The position numbers were made by a program, and so were the translations under genes. From Fimbriimonadales bacterium (lineage in GTDB: Bacteria > Armatimonadota > Fimbriimonadia > Fimbriimonadales > GBS-DC): a stretch of 64,000 nucleotides of DNA. Positions 18,264 to 26,320 of the stretch are shown one piece after another (the first letter of the stretch is position 1; the number at the start of each line of letters is the position of its first letter). The notes beneath the pieces are model-generated. The model saw only the letters and a list, made by a program, of their open reading frames with translations. It did not search any database and was not told where the DNA came from. Location of the stretch: the NCBI GenBank assembly GCA_026003075.1, contig BPGO01000004.1, forward strand, positions 146,462-210,461, given 5' to 3'.

Positions 18264-21096
18264 GTTTCAATGGGCACCCACCCTTGGGGGTGAATGCTAC
18301 TGCTAACGCAGGCTGGCGTATGCCAAGTCACGCCGGTTTCAATGGGCACCCACCCTTGGGGGTGAATGCTACCGACGCATCGGCGCGATTCAGACGCGCT
18401 ATGCGTAGTTTCAATGGGCACCCACCCTTGGGGGTGAATGCTACATCTGTTGAAGGCGATGGTACGCGCGTAGTCGGTTTCAATGGGCACCCACCCTTGG
18501 GGGTGAATGCTACTACGCAAGAGACACGTACTGTCTCGCATTAGTTTCAATGGGCACCCACCCTTGGGGGTGAATGCTACACCTGAGCCTCGTCAGACAT
18601 CGACGCCATGGTTTCAATGGGCACCCACCCTTGGGGGTGAATGCTACCTGCGACGCTCGCGTAGTGCGAACGCTCGGCATGGTTTCAATGGGCACCCACC
18701 CTTGGGGGTGAATGCTACCGCGATCGGCGAGTATGCGGGCTTAGTCGCGGTTTCAATGGGCACCCACCCTTGGGGGTGAATGCTACCGATCTGCACGTCA
18801 TTACGCGCTCGATCGACAGTTTCAATGGGCACCCACCCTTGGGGGTGAATGCTACTCGGAGCACGTCGCAGAACTTGCGCAGCGCTGTTTCAATGGGCAC
18901 CCACCCTTGGGGGTGAATGCTACATCATCGCTTACCTCATACATCGACGCGCGAAGTTTCAATGGGCACCCACCCTTGGGGGTGAATGCTACGCTGCATG
19001 AGTCTGTTGCAGCACGAGCATGCGTTTCAATGGGCACCCACCCTTGGGGGTGAATGCTACTCTGCAAGCGTCTGCACGCGCGATTCGCGGAGTTTCAATG
19101 GGCACCCACCCTTGGGGGTGAATGCTACTGCGTCGAAGCTGCAATCGAGCGTAGTCGATGTTTCAATGGGCACCCACCCTTGGGGGTGAATGCTACCTGC
19201 TCCTGCAAGCGTCGTCGACGCGACGAGGTTTCAATGGGCACCCACCCTTGGGGGTGAATGCTACTCCGACTAGCCGTCATAGCTATCCACGTCACAGGTT
19301 TCAATGGGCACCCACCCTTGGGGGTGAATGCTACGCCACGTCGTCATCGCTGCCCAAGTCGCCGAGTTTCAATGGGCACCCACCCTTGGGGGTGAATGCT
19401 ACCTACGTGGCAACGCTTGACTGACGCAAGTCAGTTTCAATGGGCACCCACCCTTGGGGGTGAATGCTACTCAGCATCGCCGACGACTGCGTACGTCGAG
19501 GTTTCAATGGGCACCCACCCTTGGGGGTGAATGCTACTCTGCGACAGCGTCGTCACTCGGTACGATGGTTTCAATGGGCACCCACCCTTGGGGGTGAATG
19601 CTACTCCTGAAGTCCGTCATACCGCAGCTGTACCGGTTTCAATGGGCACCCACCCTTGGGGGTGAATGCTACGCGCACGACGTCGCAGCAACGTGCCTCG
19701 ACAGGTTTCAATGGGCACCCACCCTTGGGGGTGAATGCTACCACGATCGGACGCTTAAGCGATCACGCGCAGTTTCAATGGGCACCCACCCTTGGGGGTG
19801 AATGCTACGCCGACTGTCTTCACGAGTCCAGCGGCTGAGTTTCAATGGGCACCCACCCTTGGGGGTGAATGCTACTGCACGCTGCGGACTGCTTCGACGC
19901 GATAGTTTCAATGGGCACCCACCCTTGGGGGTGAATGCTACCGATCGACTGCGCACCAGCTACGAGCTTCGAGTGTTTCAATGGGCACCCACCCTTGGGG
20001 GTGAATGCTACTCGCTCGGCGTCAGACTTCGCGAATCGCGAGTTTCAATGGGCACCCACCCTTGGGGGTGAATGCTACTATGCAAGACATCCGTCATCGT
20101 CACGCGAGTTTCAATGGGCACCCACCCTTGGGGGTGAATGCTACATCGATGCAGCGCTCGACGTAGCCAGAAGCGAGTTTCAATGGGCACCCACCCTTGG
20201 GGGTGAATGCTACTGCGATCGCTTGCGACGTTGCAAGCTCGTCAGTTTCAATGGGCACCCACCCTTGGGGGTGAATGCTACCGTGCGTCGGCGAAAGCTA
20301 CGCCTCGGCAGTTTCAATGGGCACCCACCCTTGGGGGTGAATGCTACATGCCAAAGTCCATTGAACGGCACGTACGGTTTCAATGGGCACCCACCCTTGG
20401 GGGTGAATGCTACTGCGCTGTAGCGCCTCGATATCGGCGCTCAGCGTTTCAATGGGCACCCACCCTTGGGGGTGAATGCTACTGCAACGCTAGGCGCTAC
20501 GTCTCGAGACAGGCGTTTCAATGGGCACCCACCCTTGGGGGTGAATGCTACCGTCTACGTCGTCAGACGTCCAAGACTTCGCCAGTTTCAATGGGCACCC
20601 ACCCTTGGGGGTGAATGCTACGCCGCTAGCGTTCGAAGCGCGGTACCTGACGAGTTTCAATGGGCACCCACCCTTGGGGGTGAATGCTACGTCATGACGC
20701 GCTCTGGCGAATCGCCTGAGCAGTTTCAATGGGCACCCACCCTTGGGGGTGAATGCTACCTAGCGTCTTCACGCCAGCGTGCGACGCTAGTTTCAATGGG
20801 CACCCACCCTTGGGGGTGAATGCTACTCGACTGCGGCGAGTCGTCACTGATGGCGAGTTTCAATGGGCACCCACCCTTGGGGGTGAATGCTACCGTGAGC
20901 GGCCGAGCGACAGACGCTCGGCGTAGTTTCAATGGGCACCCACCCTTGGGGGTGAATGCTACTGCGCGATCGCGAGTTGCAGCCGGACGTGTTTCAATGG
21001 GCACCCACCCTTGGGGGTGAATGCTACTCGCAAGCCTGCGGATATGCAGTCGCCCAGTAGTTTCAATGGGCACCCACCCTTGGGGGTGAATGCTAC
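18264..21096 (-). CRISPR. CRISPR array, 42 repeats of 37 bp and 41 spacers
   Basis: The repeat begins GTTTCAATGGGCACC and ends GGGTGAATGCTAC on the + strand. On the minus strand it ends ATTGAAAC, the usual 5' handle of type I crRNAs, so transcription probably runs right to left from the leader beside cas2. An internal ACCC/GGGT stem is present. I located 42 copies (first 18264-18300, last 21060-21096); all look identical, including the leader-distal one. Spacers are 28-35 nt, mostly 30-32. They are CpG-rich, poor in doubled bases and often self-complementary (see findings). No spacer appears twice. Confidence 0.98.
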
Positions 21097-21441
21097 GGTA
21101 TAGTTTACCTCATCACAGACGCCTTTGTCAAGGGGTTAAGCCCGCTTCTTAACAATTCGCCAAAATTTTGAACTCAGCGTTTGCGCGAACCTCATGGGCG
21201 TTTGAACTCAAATTCTTGAATCGTGGGAGGTTCGCGCAAAATGTCGGTTTGGATAACGGTGGGGTTTTGTTGTGTTTTTGGGGGTGATTTTGAGTTCAAA
21301 GTTGGGGAGTGTTTTTGGGGTGTTGTGGGTGGTGTTTGGGTTTGGGTTCAACTATTTAGCGTGGCTAAATAGTGCGCGAACCTCGGTAGACATTTGTTTT
21401 GAGTTCAGCGGGGTGGGAGGTTCGCGCAGAGTTTAGCGTAG
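21097..21441 (-). promoter_or_regulatory. CRISPR leader with nested inverted repeats
   Basis: The 345-bp stretch between array and cas2 holds no gene. TTTGCGCGAACCTC (21180-21193) pairs perfectly with GAGGTTCGCGCAAA (21227-21240). An 11-bp version recurs at 21374-21384/21417-21427. ACTATTTAGC-GTG-GCTAAATAGT (21351-21373) is a perfect hairpin, and TTTAGC-GTA-GCTAAA (21432-21446) repeats it across the cas2 stop codon. TGAACTCA/TGAGTTCA boxes lie between the arms. The section 21241-21350 is almost only G and T on the + strand. These may be binding sites for integration or regulation. Confidence 0.6.
21102..21131 (-). promoter_or_regulatory. Possible array promoter
   Basis: On the minus strand TTGACA (21126-21131) is followed after 18 bases by TAAACT (21102-21107, four of six matches to TATAAT). 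This would start transcription at the first repeat and run leftwards through the array. Confidence 0.4.
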
Positions 21442-21738
21442 CTAAATAATCAAGGGCTGCTCATAGTCGACATAAGTGTCGCGCCCATAGGTTTCCACCC
21501 ACTGTCCCCGCTCGCCGGGCAGGCGATAGAACCGCAAACTATCCATCTGCCGGTCGATAATCTGCAACAGGCGCAGCTTGAGGGTGTTGAGTTGGTTTTC
21601 GGTCAGGCGGCACTCGAACACCGACTTTTGGACACGCTGTCCGTAGGCTTCACACGCTTTCGCCACCTTGCGCAAACGCCGGCGTCCTTGCGGCGTGGTG
21701 GTCTCGACATCGTAGCAGATGAGAATGTTCAGGCGCAT
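21442..21738 (-). CDS. cas2: CRISPR-associated endonuclease Cas2, type I-C-like
   Basis: The 98-aa protein starts MRLNILICYDVETTTPQGRR. It keeps the ferredoxin-fold first strand with its aspartate (YDV) and the subtype I-C pattern RRLRKVAKACEAYGQRVQKS, FECRLT, SLRFY and a terminal YEQPLII. It partners Cas1 in spacer integration. ATG 21738 has GGAG eight bases upstream; a 35-codon longer frame has no support. It lies 14 nt downstream of cas1. Its stop codon falls inside a leader palindrome. Confidence 0.93.
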   Translation of the reverse strand: MRLNILICYDVETTTPQGRRRLRKVAKACEAYGQRVQKSVFECRLTENQLNTLKLRLLQIIDRQMDSLRFYRLPGERGQWVETYGRDTYVDYEQPLII

Positions 21739-21752
21739 AGGCGTTTCTCCTA

Positions 21753-22781
21753 TTAGCGAATGACGAAAGGCTCGTAGTAAGGCGCTTCGCCGCGCAACAC
21801 GCGGGCGAGGCGGCGCGCTTGTAAGTGGGGAATAATCGCCCACGGCACGGGTTCGGCGGCATCGGGATGATGCACCCTCTCGCGCTTACGCTCTTGATAA
21901 GCCTGTAAGACAAGGCGTCGCCCCTCTGAATTCAGATAAACCGTATTCGGTCGAGGCGACTCGAAGTGATGTGATTGCACTTGTCGACGGTTAATAAGAC
22001 TGATGACGAATCGGTCAATGAATGCGGGGCGCATCTCTTCCATGAGGTCTAAGGCGAGGGCGGGGCATCCGGGGCGCAGCGCATGCAGGTAGCCGACCTG
22101 ATAATCGAGCCCCACAGATTCCAATGCGCTGGCGTACTCTTGACTGTAGAGGGTGTAGAGGAACGAGAGCAGCGCGTTCGTGCGGTCTTGCGGGGGGCGG
22201 CGATTGCGTCCTTGAAAGCGGAACGCTTCGCGCTGCATGCGGATGAGCAGGTCGAAGTGTCCAAAGTAGACTCGCGACGCGCCGCCTTCCACGCCGCGCA
22301 GGTCATCCAGCGTGCGCGTTTCGGGAACCTGTTCCAGATAGCGCATCAGGGAGTTGATGGCAGGCTCCAGAGTTTCTGCGTTCTCGGCATGGTTGCGCAT
22401 GTGGCGGCTGAGGACTTGGATTTGGTTGCTGATTTTGCCCGCGATGAACTGACGCGCGAGGCTCAGGGTCTGGTCGGGGTCGGACAGGGCGAGGTGTTGC
22501 GCTCGGCGCAGCAACACATTCCCGCTCAGGTTCCCTTCCAACCGTCCCTGAAAGCGTCCGTACGAATCCATCCAGACGACGGCGATGCCGTGGCGCGCGC
22601 AATAGGCAATCAGCGGCGAGCTGAGCTGCACATTGCCCAAGACCACAATCCCCTGCAGATGGTGCAGGGGCGCCATCCGCAGCGGCGCATCGGGATGCTC
22701 AATCATCAGATTCTCGTTACTCAGGCGTAGATGCGCGTTCTGTAGGGTGATGTAAATGGTATTGTTGACCTCGTAAGTCAT
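21753..22781 (-). CDS. cas1: CRISPR-associated integrase Cas1, type I-C-like
   Basis: The 342-aa protein is of full Cas1 length. Likely metal ligands are E165 (GVEGGASR), H233 (YLHALRPG) and E248 (LDLMEEMRP, with D245 close by). The N-terminal beta domain (LQGIVVLGNVQLSSPL) and the late segment PRPNTVYLNSEGRR resemble subtype I-C Cas1. It catalyses integration of prespacers at the leader-repeat junction. No cas4, cas3, cas5, cas7 or cas8 is present in the window, so effectors must be elsewhere or absent. GGGGGGGAA precedes the start. Confidence 0.94.
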   Translation of the reverse strand: MTYEVNNTIYITLQNAHLRLSNENLMIEHPDAPLRMAPLHHLQGIVVLGNVQLSSPLIAYCARHGIAVVWMDSYGRFQGRLEGNLSGNVLLRRAQHLALSDPDQTLSLARQFIAGKISNQIQVLSRHMRNHAENAETLEPAINSLMRYLEQVPETRTLDDLRGVEGGASRVYFGHFDLLIRMQREAFRFQGRNRRPPQDRTNALLSFLYTLYSQEYASALESVGLDYQVGYLHALRPGCPALALDLMEEMRPAFIDRFVISLINRRQVQSHHFESPRPNTVYLNSEGRRLVLQAYQERKRERVHHPDAAEPVPWAIIPHLQARRLARVLRGEAPYYEPFVIR

Positions 22782-22818
22782 CTGCGTTCCCCCCCATTAA
22801 TAGCAGTACGGTTATACG

Positions 22819-22824
22819 ATTATA
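22819..22824 (-). promoter_or_regulatory. -10 box for cas1-cas2
   Basis: A consensus TATAAT on the minus strand (within palindromic GATTATAATC) sits 37 bases before the cas1 start. It indicates that cas1-cas2 are transcribed separately from the upstream rad50-like gene, whose stop is at 22904. Confidence 0.5.
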
Positions 22825-22903
22825 ATCACGAGAAAGTTCCATGAAGCGTGGATGTCCCAGCGGTTAAGAACCGAAGCGAAGTACCGTGGCGGGCACAGTC
22901 GCG

Positions 22904-25702
22904 TCACGCTAACGATTCCAGCAGGGCGACGGAGGGGAGTTCTGGCTCCACCAGTTCACTGGCGCGGGTTTGGGGGTTGCGTTGCACGCGCAGGCATCGG
23001 TCGGCGGCTTCGTTGATCTCCTCAAAGTGTGAGATGACCAAGATTTGGTCGAACCAGTTGCGCAGGTTATTGAGCAGTTGCATCAGATTCTGGCGTCGCT
23101 CGGTGTCCAGCGAGGCGAACACTTCGTCTAAGATCAGCAGCGAGAGGGGTTGCCCGGCGCGTTCGGTGATGAGGCGGGCGAGGGCGAGGCGCAGGCTCAG
23201 GTTCACGATATCTTCCTCGCCGCCTGAGATGACGGCTTTGCGCAGCCCCTCGTCGATGACGGTGAACCGATACTCCTCGTCGATTTCAAGTTCGGTATAG
23301 CGTCCGTTGGTGAGTGCGCTGAGGAACTCGGTCGCGATGCTGGCGAGCATGGGGCGCAGGCGCGTATTGAGTTCTGTGCGGAAATCTTGCAATGCCTTGC
23401 GCAGAGCTTGATGGAGTCTCAGTTCATTTTCTTTGGTGCGCAGTTGCTGTTGCAGGTGTTCGAGTTGCTCTTGTTGGGTTTTCAGGTGGTCGCGTAGTTT
23501 GAGGCGTTCTTCGTATTCGGCGCGGCGTGCGGCGAGCGTGCGTTCCAGGGTGTTCACGCGCTGCTCGGCTTCCTGATAGGCTTGCGCCGCCTGTAGGTAG
23601 ACCGCTTCCGAGTAGCCCAGTTGCTGGAGCTGCGCCTCCACCTGCTCGAGCTGCTCGGTTTTCGAACTCAGTTCGGTTTTGGCGGTTTCGATGTGTTGGC
23701 GCAGTTCCTCGCGCTGGCGGATAATCGGCAGGAGTTGGAGCGCTTCCTCGTAGAGCGGTTTCAGTTGCTCAGTTTGCTGGCGCAGGGTTTGGTGCCGTTC
23801 GGCGTCGTAGTCGGTCGGGAGGCTGTTAAGGCGCTGTTGCAGTGCGGCGAGCCGTTTTTCGGTGTGCTGGAGTTCGCGTTCGACGGCGGCGAGGCGTCGC
23901 AGTTCGCCCTGCAGTTGCTGCGCGTGTTGCAGCACGGGTTGCAGGGCGTCCAGTTCGGTCTGCAGGCGTTGCTCCTCGGCGGGGTCATAGGGGGGGATAC
24001 GCGCGAGTTGTCGCTGCAGGGTGCGCAGTTGCCGTTCCAGCGTGGCTTTCTGTTGGAGCGCGTCTTCGAGTTGGCGGAGTTGCGCCTGCAGTTGGGCGTA
24101 GGTGTGTTGCGCGGCGTCGCGTTCGCGTTGACGCTGGGCGATTTGCGTCCGCAGCGCCTGCACCGCGTCGGGTTCGCGTTGGAGCTGTTCGAGTTTCTGT
24201 CGGGCGGCGCGCAGTTGCTGTTCCGTTGTTCGTGCCTCGGTTTTGGCGCGTTGCACCACCTCGTGGTAGCCCGCGCCCAGCGGCTGTCCGCAGGTGGGGC
24301 AGTTGCCCTCCGCGCCCAGCGCTTCCAGCTCGGCAATCCGCTCACGCTGCTGTTTCAGCGTAGTGTTCAGGCGGCGCAGTTCGGCTTCCGCGTCGGCGCG
24401 TTGTTGGTTCCATGCGTGCAGGTTTTGTTGGAGTTGGTTCTCGGCGTCGGCGCAGGCGTGCTGATGGCGTTGGAGATCCTGCTGTGCCTGCTGTACGGCT
24501 TGCTGGAGCTGCGCGTACTCGGTCTCTTGTTGGCGCAGGGCGTCGAGCTGTTGCTGCGTGGTCTGGATTTGCGTTTCGATACGGGCGCGTTCGGGGGCTT
24601 GCTGGGCGATGCGACGCACGCGCTGGAGTTGATTCTGGATTTGTTCTACCTGCTGGAGGCTGGGCTGCAGGGCATCGAGTTGGGTTTGCTTCTGGAGCAG
24701 TTCCGTGTGTTCTGTGTGGAGCCGCGCCTGTTGCTCTTCGAGCGCGTTGTATTGCGTTAGGAGTTGGCGGCGTTCCTGCTCTGCTTGTTCGAGTTGGTTC
24801 ATCTGTTCCAGTTCTCGGGCGAGTTCGCGATAGCGTTTGACATCGGCTTCGATGGCTTTGTAGCGGTTGTAGGAGGTTTTGACCCGTTCCCAGTTTCGGC
24901 GTAGGTCGTCGAGGCGTCTTTGGGCGTGCTGGCAATCGTTTTGCAGGAGGTCGCGCTGTCGGCTCAGGCGTTCATGCGCTTCGCGCAGGGCGTGTTGGGC
25001 TTCGTAGTGGGCTTTTGCCTCATCGCGTTGTGCGGTCGCTGTGGTCAGGGCGGCTTCGTCGGCGCGGAGGGCGGTTTCCGTCTCCGTCAGGGACTGCTCC
25101 ACCTCTTGGAGTTGCTGCTCGAGTATTTGGGGATCGCCGATGCTTTGGCGCAACCCGTCCACTTCCATTTGCAGGGCGCGCGTCGCCAGCGTCGCTTGCT
25201 CGAAGGCTTCCGTGATGCGTTCGTAGCCGAGCATGCGACTGATTTCCTCGCGCCGTTTCTGGGGCTGATACGCCATAAACTCCAGTTCTTTTTGGCGGGC
25301 GCAGAAGCTGGTCTGGAACTGCAGCAGGTTCATGCCGAGCAGTTTCAGGACGGACTCGTTGACGCTGGTGGTTCCGCGTGCGAGGGGCGTCCATGCGCCG
25401 TCTGCGTTCATTTGCTCGAGGAGCGCTTCGGTGGGGGTGCGTCGGATTCGGTAGCGGCGTCGGCTCAGTTCGAACTCCAGCGTGACGCGCACCTTCGCGC
25501 CGCCCTGCGACCAGAGGAATCGGAGGGTATCCGCGCCTTCGCGCAGGGCGCGCGCGCCATACAACGCCCACAGGATTGCCTCGACGAGGGTGGTTTTACC
25601 GGCGCCGTTTGCGCCGACAATCGCCGTCACGCCCTGCTCGAAGGCGACTTGGGCGTGCGCGTACTGTCGGAAGTTCTCCAGTTCCAGCGCAAGCAGGCGC
25701 AT
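22904..25702 (-). CDS. Rad50/SbcC-type SMC-like ATPase with zinc hook
   Basis: The 932-aa protein has Walker A GANGAGKT (30-37), long coiled coils rich in Gln/Leu/Glu on both sides of a zinc hook CPTCGQPL (C468, C471), an ABC signature (NLSLRLALARL) and Walker B (LSLLILDEVFASLD, about 850-865). This is the ATPase partner of Mre11/SbcD in processing DNA ends and hairpins. No SbcD gene is in the window. It shares an operon with the small secreted-protein gene upstream (3-nt gap) and lies 122 nt upstream of cas1 on the same strand, separated by a promoter. Confidence 0.9.
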   Translation of the reverse strand: MRLLALELENFRQYAHAQVAFEQGVTAIVGANGAGKTTLVEAILWALYGARALREGADTLRFLWSQGGAKVRVTLEFELSRRRYRIRRTPTEALLEQMNADGAWTPLARGTTSVNESVLKLLGMNLLQFQTSFCARQKELEFMAYQPQKRREEISRMLGYERITEAFEQATLATRALQMEVDGLRQSIGDPQILEQQLQEVEQSLTETETALRADEAALTTATAQRDEAKAHYEAQHALREAHERLSRQRDLLQNDCQHAQRRLDDLRRNWERVKTSYNRYKAIEADVKRYRELARELEQMNQLEQAEQERRQLLTQYNALEEQQARLHTEHTELLQKQTQLDALQPSLQQVEQIQNQLQRVRRIAQQAPERARIETQIQTTQQQLDALRQQETEYAQLQQAVQQAQQDLQRHQHACADAENQLQQNLHAWNQQRADAEAELRRLNTTLKQQRERIAELEALGAEGNCPTCGQPLGAGYHEVVQRAKTEARTTEQQLRAARQKLEQLQREPDAVQALRTQIAQRQRERDAAQHTYAQLQAQLRQLEDALQQKATLERQLRTLQRQLARIPPYDPAEEQRLQTELDALQPVLQHAQQLQGELRRLAAVERELQHTEKRLAALQQRLNSLPTDYDAERHQTLRQQTEQLKPLYEEALQLLPIIRQREELRQHIETAKTELSSKTEQLEQVEAQLQQLGYSEAVYLQAAQAYQEAEQRVNTLERTLAARRAEYEERLKLRDHLKTQQEQLEHLQQQLRTKENELRLHQALRKALQDFRTELNTRLRPMLASIATEFLSALTNGRYTELEIDEEYRFTVIDEGLRKAVISGGEEDIVNLSLRLALARLITERAGQPLSLLILDEVFASLDTERRQNLMQLLNNLRNWFDQILVISHFEEINEAADRCLRVQRNPQTRASELVEPELPSVALLESLA

Positions 25703-25705
25703 CGG

Positions 25706-26281
25706 CTAACGGGTTTGTTTCGGCGTGATGGGCTTCACTTCGTCTTCCTGTTGCCACTTCGGTTCGGGCACCAGCAGGGTGAAGGTGCTGACCGGGGTCA
25801 GGTCGCGTCGTGCGCCGTCCACGAACGCGGCGCCCATCCCCGATAAGTTGAACGCCGCCACACCCTTGAACTCGATTTGACCCTCACGCAGCACGGCACG
25901 CACCGAGTCGTATTTACCCTGAATGCGCAGCACGCCTTGACCCATGTAGACCTTCAGTCGCTGATCCAGCGGCGGCTTGATGCGCACACCGCGCGGCAAT
26001 TCTTTCACTTCCTGAAAGCCTTCGATTTGCATTTTGCCCTGAACGGTATTCACCACCAGATAGCCGCGCCCACGCACGGTAAGCGTCCCTTCGCCGCGCG
26101 TGAAGAATTGCAGCGGCTTCCCCTGTGCGGTGAGCGCGCCTTGCTTCGGTTGCGGCTGTTTCGTCGGTTGCGCTTTCTGGGGTTGCGCTTGCGGCGCGCT
26201 TGGTTGGCTCGGGGTCGTTCGCTGCGCCCCACCGACAACCAGCACGGCAAAAGCGGTGATGAGTACGAAGAGCTTTTTCAT
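25706..26281 (-). CDS. Secreted Pro/Gln-rich hypothetical protein
   Basis: The 191-aa product has a signal peptide (MKKLFVLITAFAVLVVGGA) and a low-complexity linker rich in Gln, Pro and Lys (about 20-52). A compact beta-rich domain follows (GEGTLTVRGRGYLVVNTVQG, LKVYMGQGVLRIQGKYDS). The repeated GxGxLxVxG pattern recalls beta-helical or solenoid adhesin folds, but no family is recognised. It is the first gene of a two-gene unit with the Rad50-like ATPase, an odd pairing that may be only positional. Confidence 0.7.
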   Translation of the reverse strand: MKKLFVLITAFAVLVVGGAQRTTPSQPSAPQAQPQKAQPTKQPQPKQGALTAQGKPLQFFTRGEGTLTVRGRGYLVVNTVQGKMQIEGFQEVKELPRGVRIKPPLDQRLKVYMGQGVLRIQGKYDSVRAVLREGQIEFKGVAAFNLSGMGAAFVDGARRDLTPVSTFTLLVPEPKWQQEDEVKPITPKQTR

Positions 26282-26320
26282 CAGTCTGCCTCCGAGATAA
26301 GTGTACCCGTGCGGGGCGTC

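Noticed and set aside
18301..21059. Self-targeting spacers against this window
   Set aside because: No long match to other parts of the window was noticed by eye; a proper search is needed to exclude it.
18260..21073. Many open frames of 60-160 codons inside the CRISPR array
   Set aside because: They are repeat translations (GHPPLGVNAT, HPQGWVPIET) created by the 37-bp repeat and carry no gene signals.
23527..25846. Long antisense frames opposite the Rad50-like gene
   Set aside because: The sense frame has all ATPase and hook motifs; the antisense frames are low-complexity mirrors of Gln/Leu-rich coding sequence.
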